From Candidatus Paceibacter sp. (lineage in GTDB: Bacteria; Patescibacteriota; Patescibacteriia; Magasanikbacterales; UBA922): a stretch of DNA of 38,453 bases. Of this stretch, positions 1 to 7,767 are shown one piece after another. The translations under genes and the position numbers were made by a program. Position 1 is the first letter of the stretch. Each line of letters opens with the position of its first letter. Below the pieces are notes generated by a model. It was not told where the DNA came from, made no database searches, and saw only the letters and a list, made by a program, of their open reading frames with translations. Location: positions 1 to 38,453 of the forward strand of contig DYFM01000003.1 of assembly GCA_020725175.1 (NCBI GenBank). The letters are read 5' to 3'.

Positions 1-56
1 GTAACAAGTAACAAGTAACAAGTAACAAGTAACAAGTAACAAGTAACAAGTAACAT
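1..56. repeat. Perfect 7-bp tandem repeat (GTAACAA)x7 plus GTAACAT, directly abutting an ATG
   Basis: Direct reading of positions 1-56; eight 7-mers with only the last base of the last copy differing; may extend left of the window. Confidence 0.97.
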
Positions 57-398
57 ATGCCTTCATTGGTTGATGGTTCAATGGTAAAGGTACAGACCTT
101 TTGTCCAGTTAGTGCAGTAGATGCTGTTCGATTGGCTATTGGGAAAGCCGGTGGCGGGCAAATTGGAAACTATAGTCATTGTGCGTTTGTGAGTAGCGGG
201 TTTGGATATTTTTTGCCACTTGATGGTGCCGATCCATACATTGGTGAGAAAGGAACAATTGAGCGAGTTGAAGAGGTAAAAATTGAATTTTTGTGTGCCA
301 GGAATTTGGTTGAAGATGTAGTGAAAGCGATATAAGCGGTTCATCTGTATGAGGAAGTGCCAATTGATATTTTTCCAGTGTTAGAGATTAAACCGTAG
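57..398 (+). pseudogene. NIF3/YqfO C-terminal (PII-like) domain protein interrupted by an in-frame TAA at 333-335
   Basis: MVKVQTFCPVSAVDAVRLAIGKAGGGQIGNYSHCAFVSSG...GTFE-like layout; after the TAA the same frame reads AVHLYEEVPIDIFPVLEIKP* to 398, matching the family's HPYEEVAYDIYPL-type ending. Confidence 0.65.
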
Positions 399-404
399 AT
401 ATTC

Positions 405-1946
405 ATGTCACACAATCTTCTCCAACAACTGAAACAATGGCGCGATGAGCAAGCGCAGAAAGAAGGTCGTGAGGCCTATTTTGTGTTCGGAAATAAAGTG
501 CTCGAGGATACAGTAGAGGTAAACCCACAAACAACCTATGATTTGTTGCAAATAAAAGGCTGGGGAGAAAAGAAGGTGGCGAAATATGGAAAACAAGTCC
601 TCCAAATATTGCAAGGCGAGACGGTAACTGTACAGACAAGTCCGTTGCAGAAAAAAGATATTGATAGTACTAACGATTTTAATACAATTAACACAATCAG
701 TAACCCGGAAATTCCAATTTTTTCCGTCGTCGGTTTTCTCGATCAGATCAATGATATTTTTTCTCGCATGGGGATGGTAAAAGTACGAGGAGAACTGCAT
801 GATATCAATGAGCGAGGGGGGAATGTCTACTTGCATCTGAAAGATTTACAACAGAATGATACTCTAATTTCCTGTTTTATCAGTCGTTGGGTGGTCGAAT
901 ATTATGAACATTTACTGCAAGAAGGGGCTGATGTAGTGGTATTTGCACAACCAAGCGTATATAAGACCGGACGGTTTTCTTTGGTAGTCAATAGTATCGA
1001 ACCGGTGGGAGAAGGGGCACATTTACGGGCACTTGAGCTTTTGAAAAAGAAACTTCATGCAAAAGGAATGTTTGATGACAGGCGAAAACGTGCGATTCCG
1101 CCTTATATCAAAAATATCGGTCTCGTTACTTCAGTTTCCGGAGCGGCCCTCATTGATTTTCAAAAGCATGTGGATCATGGTGGGTATGAGATCGTGCTTC
1201 ACGATGTGCGAGTAGAAGGGGATTTGGCAGAGCAGTCTATTGTGTCAGCTATCCAGACACTCAACACCAAACGACCGGATCTTGATCTTTTGATTCTCAT
1301 GCGTGGTGGAGGAAGTGTGGAGAATCTCAAGGCGTTCAACAGTGAACGAGTGGCCGAAGCCATCGCGGCTTCACGGATACCAACTTTGACTGCGATAGGT
1401 CATGAAAAAGATGTTTCGATCGCTGATTTAGCCGCGGATTATTCTTGCTCTACTCCTACCGCAGCCGGAACGTTTCTTCGTCGGCAGCGAGAGATATTAG
1501 TTCGGCAAGTTCAGACGGCGGGTAGCGAAGTGACCTCTCGCACAAAAGAGTTGTTCTTGGAAACAGGACATCTGATTAATCAAATGAGTCAACGAACTGT
1601 AACTCCACTAGAACAATTACTTTCCAGTACCGATTTCCGTATCAGTCGTTCGACAGATCACATGACGATCGCACTCCAACAGGTGTTTCAAGCGTTTACT
1701 CTTCATGAGTCTCGGCTTAAAAATATGTCTTCGATACTTGCCAGTAAACTTCAAGCATCAGTACAACGTATCGACATAGCCGAAGCAAAAGTTCAGGCCA
1801 ATAATCCACTGAGGGTACTCGAAAAAGGATACAGTATTGTGTATACTGAGGGAGGAAAGATTGTGAAGTCAAGTTCTGAAGTTCAAAGTGGTGATAACTT
1901 GTTGGTGAGGGTGCAAGAGGGGGATATTCAAGTGACTGTTAATTAA
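405..1946 (+). CDS. xseA: Exodeoxyribonuclease VII large subunit with N-terminal HRDC-like domain
   Basis: HRDC-like N-terminus (VNPQTTYDLLQIKGWGEKKVAKYGKQVLQIL) followed by XseA motifs (VRGELHDIN, LVTSVSGAALIDFQKH, LILMRGGGSVENLKAFN, IGHEKDVSIADLAADYSCSTPTAA). Confidence 0.93.
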   Translation: MSHNLLQQLKQWRDEQAQKEGREAYFVFGNKVLEDTVEVNPQTTYDLLQIKGWGEKKVAKYGKQVLQILQGETVTVQTSPLQKKDIDSTNDFNTINTISNPEIPIFSVVGFLDQINDIFSRMGMVKVRGELHDINERGGNVYLHLKDLQQNDTLISCFISRWVVEYYEHLLQEGADVVVFAQPSVYKTGRFSLVVNSIEPVGEGAHLRALELLKKKLHAKGMFDDRRKRAIPPYIKNIGLVTSVSGAALIDFQKHVDHGGYEIVLHDVRVEGDLAEQSIVSAIQTLNTKRPDLDLLILMRGGGSVENLKAFNSERVAEAIAASRIPTLTAIGHEKDVSIADLAADYSCSTPTAAGTFLRRQREILVRQVQTAGSEVTSRTKELFLETGHLINQMSQRTVTPLEQLLSSTDFRISRSTDHMTIALQQVFQAFTLHESRLKNMSSILASKLQASVQRIDIAEAKVQANNPLRVLEKGYSIVYTEGGKIVKSSSEVQSGDNLLVRVQEGDIQVTVN

Positions 1947-1958
1947 AAAGAAGAATAT

Positions 1959-3203
1959 ATGGATAGGAGAGGGTTTTTAAAAACTTTAGGTGTTGCTGTT
2001 GGTTCACTTTTTTTGGGTCCAGAAAGTACGCCTTTCGGAACTCAAGAAGAGTTTTTGCGTTTTTTAAAAAAACAAGATAAAAAAGAAAGTGCGCAAGCGG
2101 ATACCTTAAAACAAATCATTCTTTCCCATTTGAATTTGTTACCGGGTGATTTTTATAAAGTAGCTCGACATGATAAAAAAGGTGGTGTTGGGGGTAGTGA
2201 TCCGGAGGTTCGAACGTATCTGCAATTGGCAAGTTTGGAACAAATGGTCCGTGATGGAATTATTCTTCCCAGTGATACAATTATTGAAATGAATTTTTTG
2301 AATCCAGAACAATACTTGTGGAGAGGGAAGCTCGATAAGATACATGACGCAGACAAAGCCGAGTGTTATGATACATATAGTCATATCAAGGAGCGAAGTA
2401 AAACCGAACCGGTATATCAATTTGATGTACTTCAAAAGATGTGGAAAGAGGAATTTGAGCAGGTACAGGCCGCTATGCGCGGAGATCAAAATTTGTCCGA
2501 CCGTTTTTTATCAGAAACAATGCTACTCAGAAATCTGGATCCGAATGTTTTTACCGCTATTTCTGTACAAGAACTTCTGTCGCCAGTATATCATCCTTGG
2601 GCGAGAGTTATGATCTACCGGGCGCTTTGTGATGCAGGGTTTCGGCCGCATCACATACCGGCTGTTCATGATTCGTCTTTTTCATACGGAATCGTACAAA
2701 TGACTGAATGGGGGTACCGCGATGTGTTGGAGCATGGAGGTACGAAGGATAATAGTGCAACTCAATTATACCAGCTTCCTGAAAATTTTTCCGAATGTAT
2801 AGATATCAAACAGCAAATTCGAGTTGCTATTATATTTGCACTCATCCAGCTGAAACGAACATTTCGTCAAGGTGAAAAAACACGTAATATACGCGAGTGG
2901 CTCAAAGAGCGGGAAAAACTTGGTCAAGGAGAGGATGTACGACATTTTGTTTCTGTGGTGGTGGCAGGAGCTCATCATCATCCCGAAACCGCAAAAAGAA
3001 TCATTTCTTTTCTTTCGGGACCAGAGATATTGTTGCCCGGAAAAACGGTTCAAGAGCTTACAGAACAATTTTTATCTTTGTATAGTAAAGAGAGAAACGG
3101 ATATACTCATCGAATTCACGAGTTAATGCTTCAACTTAAGGTATATCAACCGGCTAAACGACCAACGACTACTATTCCACAAAGTAGTAGTATTCCAACT
3201 TAA
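1959..3203 (+). CDS. Hypothetical exported protein with Tat-like N-terminus (DRRGFLKTLGVAVGSLFLG)
   Basis: 414-aa ORF tightly spaced between xseA and xseB; twin-arginine-like RRxFLK motif plus hydrophobic stretch. Confidence 0.8.
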   Translation: MDRRGFLKTLGVAVGSLFLGPESTPFGTQEEFLRFLKKQDKKESAQADTLKQIILSHLNLLPGDFYKVARHDKKGGVGGSDPEVRTYLQLASLEQMVRDGIILPSDTIIEMNFLNPEQYLWRGKLDKIHDADKAECYDTYSHIKERSKTEPVYQFDVLQKMWKEEFEQVQAAMRGDQNLSDRFLSETMLLRNLDPNVFTAISVQELLSPVYHPWARVMIYRALCDAGFRPHHIPAVHDSSFSYGIVQMTEWGYRDVLEHGGTKDNSATQLYQLPENFSECIDIKQQIRVAIIFALIQLKRTFRQGEKTRNIREWLKEREKLGQGEDVRHFVSVVVAGAHHHPETAKRIISFLSGPEILLPGKTVQELTEQFLSLYSKERNGYTHRIHELMLQLKVYQPAKRPTTTIPQSSSIPT

Positions 3204-3215
3204 TATAACAAATCT

Positions 3216-3425
3216 ATGACAAAATCAAAACCCTCACTAACGGCCGCTCTGACTCGTTTGGAAGAAATCGCGGAACAGATGAATTCCGGTGTTGCGGATA
3301 TTGAAACCGGTTTGAAACAGTTTGAAGAAGCGGTAGAACTGATCACTTTTTGTCGTGAACAGCTGAAACAAGCAGAAAATCGGTTTGTGACCTTGAAGAA
3401 GCAGTTGGATCAAGAGGAGTATTAA
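3216..3425 (+). CDS. xseB: Exodeoxyribonuclease VII small subunit
   Basis: 69 aa; LTAALTRLEEIAEQMNSGVADIETGLKQFEEAVELITFCREQLKQAENR is characteristic of XseB. Confidence 0.92.
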   Translation: MTKSKPSLTAALTRLEEIAEQMNSGVADIETGLKQFEEAVELITFCREQLKQAENRFVTLKKQLDQEEY

Positions 3426-3444
3426 ATATCACACTTTGAAGAGA

Positions 3445-3472
3445 AAAACGCAATCCATGGTTGCGTTTTTTG
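3445..3472 (+). terminator. Rho-independent terminator after xseB
   Basis: AAAACGCAA-TCCATGG-TTGCGTTTTTT hairpin with T tract. Confidence 0.85.
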
Positions 3473-3644
3473 TATTCAGTACTCTACAATAGAAGTATGA
3501 ACTTATTCAACGACGATCTTTTGCTTGTATTATAAACAAGGTCATCAACCTTTTCCTGTTGATGCTAACATAGAACGAAATCAAAGACGACAGAGGCAAA
3601 ACAGATCTGGTATTGATAGAATATGTGTATTTCATGGTATGGGT

Positions 3645-4547
3645 ATGATGAGAGAAAAATATTTCTTAGTCTACAATCCGGTAGCTGGAAAAGTAAAGCT
3701 TCCGAATTTCTTGGATATGGTCGAGAAATTTTTTCAAGAGATGGGTGCTCAGTGCGATGTATATACTACCACTGGCCAGGAAGATATACCGAAAATTGTC
3801 CGAGAAAAAATTCAAGATGGCTGTACCACAATTATTGCGGCTGGTGGGGATGGGACTATTTTTGAAGTGGTAAAAGGGATGTTGGGAAGTCAAGTTGTGC
3901 TGTGTGTGATTCCGCTCGGTACCGCCAATGGTCTAGCGTTTGCACTAGGTATTCCTCGAGATCCTTGGGCAGCAATCTCTCTACTCCAAACCGGCGGCAA
4001 AACTGAAGAGGTTTATCCTATTATGGTAAACGAGACATTACCTTCTCTGGTTCATATCACTGTAGGGGTTCATGCGCTCGCTATTCGTACGACGAAGCGG
4101 CGCTGGAAACGGATATTTGGTTTGGTTTCATATATTGTGGTTGCAATCAAGTGGGTTCTTACCGGTCGAAAACATCGTTGGCATTTTGTTGTACATACTA
4201 CTCGAGCCGCTCATAGTTTTCGTGCTTCTACTGTAGCTATAGGTAATCGGGGTCGGTTCAATGAGTTTTTAAAAAAATATCTTACTCCACTCCCCAATAA
4301 TCCACTATCACTATTGATGGTCGTGGTGCAAGCATATTCTCTGCGAGATTATGTACGAGGGACGATCGCTCTCTTTTTTGGTCGGTGGCAGATCTCTTCA
4401 AAAATTAAAACCGTGTCATTCGATGAGACTGTTCATATTTCGAGTAATAAGCCGGCACCGGTGCAAGTCGATGGTGAACCGGTAGGAACGACGCCAATTT
4501 CCGTAACCCGCTCTCACCATCCAGTCCTGATAATAATTTCTCAATAA
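3645..4547 (+). CDS. Diacylglycerol kinase catalytic-domain (YegS/LCB5-like) lipid kinase
   Basis: MMREKYFLVYNPVAGKVKLP..., AAGGDGTIFEVVKGML, PLGTANGLAFALGIP; start refined from the ORF-track start at 3525. Confidence 0.88.
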   Translation: MMREKYFLVYNPVAGKVKLPNFLDMVEKFFQEMGAQCDVYTTTGQEDIPKIVREKIQDGCTTIIAAGGDGTIFEVVKGMLGSQVVLCVIPLGTANGLAFALGIPRDPWAAISLLQTGGKTEEVYPIMVNETLPSLVHITVGVHALAIRTTKRRWKRIFGLVSYIVVAIKWVLTGRKHRWHFVVHTTRAAHSFRASTVAIGNRGRFNEFLKKYLTPLPNNPLSLLMVVVQAYSLRDYVRGTIALFFGRWQISSKIKTVSFDETVHISSNKPAPVQVDGEPVGTTPISVTRSHHPVLIIISQ

Positions 4548-4575
4548 AAAAATCCGCTGATTGAGCGGATTTTTA
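4548..4575. terminator. Rho-independent terminator (bidirectional hairpin)
   Basis: AAAATCCGCT-GATTG-AGCGGATTTTT between convergent genes. Confidence 0.85.
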
Positions 4576-4586
4576 TAGAAGCTTTA

Positions 4587-5303
4587 TTACAAACTCATAC
4601 CAGTAACGCACAGACCTCCCTTGGTAGCAGAACCATGCACTGTCATTGTCATACTTTGAGATGCTGCTTGTTGAATTTGGGTTTGAAATCCAGCAAGACG
4701 TGTGTCGCAGACTTTGAGACCAACGTCAGTATTGTTCGAAGTCTTGATTCCATACAGGTAGTCACCATAGCCACCATTTGCAAGTTCAACAATAGTTCCT
4801 CTGTGAGTGGTAGATCTCTCGTTATTTGTATTGATGCCAGTAATACAAATTCCACCAGTAGTTTTGGTACCGGATACATCTACTGTAAGAGAAGAAAGGC
4901 TTACTGTGGCAAGTAATTCATTGATACCGGAAAGTCTTTGGTCACAGACAGTCACGGCAGTCACGTTGCCGGATGATGTTGCGAGATAGTATGAGAAACT
5001 TCCATACCCTCCGTCAGCGTATTCTTTTATTCTTCCGGTGTAGGAAACCGGTTCGTTTTCAACTGAAGTATCGGCCTTTAGTGAAACATCGGCAGTGAGT
5101 AGTTCGGTATTGGCAGCAAGTGAAGTATCATTATTCATCTCATTGTTCGGTGAAGGGTTGTTGGTGTTATTGTCTGCTGGTGCGGCGGGTTGGGCTGTGT
5201 TTGTCATACTTTCATTGTTCGATTCGGTGTCGGTAGTGATAGCTCCTGAGCACCCGGCGCCAATGAACAGTATAGCTGACAGAAGAAGTAAAGCTTGCTT
5301 CAT
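4587..5303 (-). CDS. Putative lipoprotein with two tandem copies of a ~65-aa domain
   Basis: Lipobox-like LLSAILFIGAGC; repeats YTGRIKEYADGGYGSFSYYL...VCDQRLSG...GGICITGI and HRGTIVELANGGYGDYLYGI...VCDTRLAG...GGLCVTGM. Confidence 0.8.
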   Translation of the reverse strand: MKQALLLLSAILFIGAGCSGAITTDTESNNESMTNTAQPAAPADNNTNNPSPNNEMNNDTSLAANTELLTADVSLKADTSVENEPVSYTGRIKEYADGGYGSFSYYLATSSGNVTAVTVCDQRLSGINELLATVSLSSLTVDVSGTKTTGGICITGINTNNERSTTHRGTIVELANGGYGDYLYGIKTSNNTDVGLKVCDTRLAGFQTQIQQAASQSMTMTVHGSATKGGLCVTGMSL

Positions 5304-5378
5304 AGAAGATATGATAAAAAATTATTGTTTATATTTTAGCAAAAAATTTGGATTTGTCAATGAAGTGATGAGTGAATA

Positions 5379-5407
5379 TTGAGAGGATGGTGACTTCATG
5401 CTATACT
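5379..5407 (+). promoter_or_regulatory. Sigma70-type promoter
   Basis: TTGAGA-N17-TATACT upstream of the small ORF at 5457. Confidence 0.65.
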
Positions 5408-5456
5408 AGTCAACGATATTTTTATTCTTCTGTGACGGTATGTATTCTATCTTGGT

Positions 5457-5654
5457 ATGAGATTTGTAAACAAAACGTCTATTTTTACTGAAGTTCACTG
5501 GATACTCATTTTGGTATTTGTTGGGGTATTATCTGGATTAGTGGGGTATATCTGGCCACAGAAAACAGTCTGCCGGACTGAGTATACCGTAACTTCTGAA
5601 AAACCGGTGACGGTTGATGAATATTTGTATCTCAATCCAACAACGTTACGATAA
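5457..5654 (+). CDS. Small hypothetical single-TM protein
   Basis: 65 aa with hydrophobic segment WILILVFVGVLSGLVGYIW; promoter upstream; same strand as the next gene. Confidence 0.6.
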   Translation: MRFVNKTSIFTEVHWILILVFVGVLSGLVGYIWPQKTVCRTEYTVTSEKPVTVDEYLYLNPTTLR

Positions 5655-5668
5655 CTGTACAATGTTCC

Positions 5669-6880
5669 ATGAAACAAGTTTTTTCTCTTTTCGTTTTTGC
5701 TGTTTTAGTCGGGGGAGTCTTTTGGTTTTTTTATTCTGATACGACAAACTCTGTTGAGGAACAAGGGGAAGAAACACATACGGTGGAACAAAAAACGACG
5801 TCAACAGAACAGATACAAACGTATACGATTCAATCTGGTGATACGTTTGCAACAGCTCTCGAACGTTTTGGAATTTCATATCAGGATGTGCTTGAGATTG
5901 TAGATGCTGGAAAAGAGGTGTATGATTTTACTACGATCAAAGTGGGTTATCCGTTTCGATACACTATTGATCAGTTTGGAAATTTTTTACGTCTGGAATA
6001 TGATATTTCCACAGAGGAAATGGCTGTTGTGCAAAAAGAAAACGATCGGTACATAGTAACTCGTTTGCCGATACAATATGAGGTAACAACCGAAACGGCC
6101 GCCGGTGATATCAACTCTTCGTTGTTTGTGGCCGGAGCTGAAGCGGGGTTAACTGATAAACTGGTTTTAGAGCTAGCGGAGATATTTGCTTGGACCATTG
6201 ACTTTGCTACGGAGGTCCGGCAAGGAGATGCATTCTCGGTGGTTTATGAAACACGCATGAGAAATGGTGTACCGGCTGGCACAGGAAATATCTTGGCCGC
6301 GTCGTTTACGAATCAAGGAAAAACGTACTATGGATATCGATACAAAAATAACGCCGGGGACGTTGCCTACTATGATCAAGACGGCAACTCTTTGGTGAAG
6401 CAGTTTTTGAAAGCACCCTTGACATACAACCGGATTACTTCCGGATATACCAAAGCGCGTTTTCATCCGGTAACTGGTACTACTATGCCACACCGAGCTA
6501 TAGACTACGCGGCAGCTGTTGGTACGCCGGTTCTTGCGGTCGGAGACGGTGTGGTGACGATGGCCAAATACAATGGTGGATTTGGAAATTACATTGATAT
6601 TCGCCATAATGGAATGTATGAAACACAGTACGCTCATCTATCTCGGTATGCCAAGGGTATTAAACCAGGAGTAGCGGTAACGCAAGGACAAGTTATTGGG
6701 TACGTTGGTTCTACCGGCTGGTCTACCGGACCGCACCTTCATTATCAAATTCGTGTGAATGGTACACTGGTGAATCCGCTTGAAGTCGAGCTTCCGGCAG
6801 GCGATCCGATATCTCCAGAAGAGAGGGTATTATTTGAGGAAGTAAAACAGCAGTACCATATGTTACTGAAAACAGAGTAA
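5669..6880 (+). CDS. M23-family metallopeptidase with LysM/OapA-like N-terminal region
   Basis: HPVTGTTMPHRAIDYAAAVGTPVLAVGDGVV...GNYIDIRHNGMYETQYAHLSRYAKGI...GYVGSTGWSTGPHLHYQIRVNG. Confidence 0.95.
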   Translation: MKQVFSLFVFAVLVGGVFWFFYSDTTNSVEEQGEETHTVEQKTTSTEQIQTYTIQSGDTFATALERFGISYQDVLEIVDAGKEVYDFTTIKVGYPFRYTIDQFGNFLRLEYDISTEEMAVVQKENDRYIVTRLPIQYEVTTETAAGDINSSLFVAGAEAGLTDKLVLELAEIFAWTIDFATEVRQGDAFSVVYETRMRNGVPAGTGNILAASFTNQGKTYYGYRYKNNAGDVAYYDQDGNSLVKQFLKAPLTYNRITSGYTKARFHPVTGTTMPHRAIDYAAAVGTPVLAVGDGVVTMAKYNGGFGNYIDIRHNGMYETQYAHLSRYAKGIKPGVAVTQGQVIGYVGSTGWSTGPHLHYQIRVNGTLVNPLEVELPAGDPISPEERVLFEEVKQQYHMLLKTE

Positions 6881-6998
6881 TATTTACAATATTATAAACA
6901 GCTTATCCCCAGTGTAAGGTGCTGTTGTTAGCTAAAAATTCATGGAAACATGTTTTTTTGTTTTCTATAAGGTATTTTTTGAGTTTTAATAAACTATC

Positions 6999-7027
6999 TT
7001 GACAACTAAATTTACATAGGATAATAT
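6999..7027 (+). promoter_or_regulatory. Sigma70-type promoter
   Basis: TTGACA-N17-TAATAT, about 90 bp upstream of the ATG at 7117. Confidence 0.75.
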
Positions 7028-7116
7028 ATATACATACGTAAAAAAATCAATATATTTTTATCATCAAACAATGAGGTGTGTTTCAGTAGAAATGTACTTC
7101 AGTAACAAAAAAATGT

Positions 7117-7398
7117 ATGGGTATAATATTATGGATTATCTTTGGTGCCCTGGTTGGATGGGTAGCATCTAAAATCATGAAGACAGATCAGGAACAAGGA
7201 GCAATTTTGAATATCGTCGTCGGAATCATTGGTGCACTTATTGGAGGATGGGTCATGAGTTTCTTCGGCCAAAGTGGGGTTACCGGCTTTAATATCTGGA
7301 GTTTCTTGGTAGCGCTACTTGGTGCGATAGTGCTCATTGGTATAGTGCGCGCGATTCGTGGCGCCGGTTCAAATAAAGGTGCAAGACCGACTGTGTGA
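7117..7398 (+). CDS. GlsB/YeaQ/YmgE-family (transglycosylase-associated) membrane protein
   Basis: MGIILWIIFGALVGWVASKIMKTDQEQGAILNIVVGIIGALIGGWVMSFFG... Confidence 0.92.
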   Translation: MGIILWIIFGALVGWVASKIMKTDQEQGAILNIVVGIIGALIGGWVMSFFGQSGVTGFNIWSFLVALLGAIVLIGIVRAIRGAGSNKGARPTV

Positions 7399-7542
7399 GA
7401 AAAGGGAGGGTGCGAATTCGGTGACACTGTGAATCGAATGGCTTATTACTATGAACACGTCTTCCTTATTCGATGTTCATATTAGTTTGACATCTCATCG
7501 CAGGCGAACGCACATACACTTCACACTCGCACGACATTTGAT

Positions 7543-7578
7543 AAATCCACCAGCTCTGTACAAGCGGTGGATTTTTTT
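7543..7578 (+). terminator. Rho-independent terminator
   Basis: AAATCCACC...GGTGGATTTTTTT hairpin with T tract. Confidence 0.75.
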
Positions 7579-7638
7579 GTTATGTTGGAGCTTTGTGAAC
7601 CATTGTAATAGTCTCTGCCGAAAAAACTATACAAAAGC

Positions 7639-7667
7639 TTGACGAAGTCGGTTTGATGTGATACATT
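7639..7667 (+). promoter_or_regulatory. Sigma70-type promoter for leader/HelD-like gene
   Basis: TTGACG-N17-TACATT. Confidence 0.7.
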
Positions 7668-7676
7668 TTTGTTGTT

Positions 7677-7751
7677 ATGAATCGTATTATTCTACAATTC
7701 ATACTTCCAATATATACTTGCCCATCATCCGCCCAAAAGGCGGTTTTTTGA
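7677..7751 (+). CDS. Putative 24-aa leader peptide MNRIILQFILPIYTCPSSAQKAVF
   Basis: ATG about 10 nt after the predicted -10; its last codons and stop overlap the hairpin CCGCC-CAAAA-GGCGG-TTTTTT. Confidence 0.4.
   Translation: MNRIILQFILPIYTCPSSAQKAVF
7729..7749 (+). terminator. Terminator-like hairpin in the 5' leader of the HelD-like gene (possible attenuator)
   Basis: CCGCC-CAAAA-GGCGG followed by TTTTTT. Confidence 0.55.
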
Positions 7752-7767
7752 TGTTAACTTTTTTTGT

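Noticed and set aside
6173-6637. 154-aa minus-strand ORF
   Set aside because: Fully antisense to the M23 peptidase gene with clear motifs.
7436-7642. 63-aa ORF 7451-7642 downstream of the GlsB-like gene
   Set aside because: Overlaps a Rho-independent terminator and has no recognisable protein character.
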